A stretch of 64,000 nucleotides of DNA from Edaphosphingomonas laterariae (lineage in GTDB: Bacteria; Pseudomonadota; Alphaproteobacteria; Sphingomonadales; Sphingomonadaceae), in NCBI RefSeq assembly GCF_900188165.1, contig NZ_FZOS01000009.1:1-64000 (forward strand), written 5' to 3'. Each line of letters begins with the position of its first letter. Within the stretch, counting starts at the first letter, position 1. Below are positions 63,846 through 64,000 of the stretch, in pieces. A program made the translations under genes and the position numbers. The notes under the pieces were generated by a model. The model saw nothing but the letters and a program-made list of their open reading frames with translations, was not told the origin of the DNA and searched no databases.

Positions 63846-64000
63846 ATGATGATCGCCATTCCCGATCTGCTGGACACAGCCGCGCTTGCCCGCGTCCGCA
63901 CCCTGATCGATGCCGCCCCCTGGGTTGACGGCAATGTCACGTCCGGCCGGCAATCGGCGCTGGCCAAGCGCAATGCGCAACTGCCCGAGGATTCGCCGGC
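63846..64000 (+). CDS. piuC: PiuC/YbiX-type PKHD Fe2+-dependent hydroxylase, cut by right edge
   Basis: Only 51 codons are in the window. The start [20 protein letters not shown], then [13 protein letters not shown] and [16 protein letters not shown] match the N-terminus of the PKHD-type hydroxylases that accompany iron-siderophore receptors. ATG 63849 is an alternative start. 14 bases after tonB, so both belong to an iron-uptake unit. Confidence 0.8.
   Translation, partial: MMIAIPDLLDTAALARVRTLIDAAPWVDGNVTSGRQSALAKRNAQLPEDSP

Overview
The window is GC-rich, densely packed chromosomal DNA, most likely from a sphingomonad (Alphaproteobacteria, Sphingomonadales). Supporting signs are the codon use, an UrcA-family protein, CrtZ-type carotenoid hydroxylase, a penicillin-acylase-family protein, a small 'DESFPxSDAP' protein behind an EcfG-type stress promoter, and a sphingomonad-like interspersed repeat. 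No rRNA, intact tRNA, insertion sequence or CRISPR array was seen.

Layout. 1-3375 is the right end of an integrated phage-like element. It carries an HK97 prohead protease (cut by the window edge), portal, gp6-like connector, excisionase-like HTH and tyrosine integrase, and stops at a displaced 3' half of a tRNA-Pro(CGG) gene (the attachment site). 3482-12875 holds a CorA transporter, an MDR oxidoreductase, an Atm1-type ABC exporter, a membrane-anchored winged-helix/TPR signalling protein, an ABC-F ATPase and a glycerate-kinase-like P-loop kinase. 12862-18089 holds phosphomannose isomerase, a thiolase plus SDR pair (beta-oxidation-like) and a periplasmic acylase. 18229-21590 is an alanine catabolic unit (alr/dadX, dadA, ridA) with a divergent Lrp-type regulator.

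21796-23575 has an Hsp70-like protein and a truncated globin. 23631-28927 is the most distinctive part: a sulfide/persulfide detoxification island. It has a 1-Cys peroxiredoxin and a BigR/SqrR-like ArsR repressor on one strand. Divergently it has a persulfide dioxygenase, two YeeE/YedE half-transporters, a single-chain fusion of a DUF442 sulfurtransferase/phosphatase-like domain to a type-II-like sulfide:quinone oxidoreductase, and a TauE exporter. An inverted repeat overlaps the promoter between the two arms.

29421-36781 carries housekeeping genes (gdhA, nadB, an orphan ABC ATPase, a CHCC zinc-finger protein, tldD, a DUF2007 protein, an EEP hydrolase, crtZ). 36859-41993 carries signalling and stress genes (the EcfG-linked small protein, a LytS/LytTR two-component pair, UrcA, a membrane MCP). 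42043-44242 is a glyoxalase operon (gloA, nitronate monooxygenase, gloB). 44756-48122 has ppc and a response regulator. 48155-51638 is a Mla-type lipid transport operon. The rest carries a prolyl-4-hydroxylase-like enzyme, an HAD phosphatase, rlmB, infC, a YceD/Cbp3 pair divergent from bamE, maeB divergent from mutS, tonB, and the start of a PiuC-type dioxygenase cut by the right edge.
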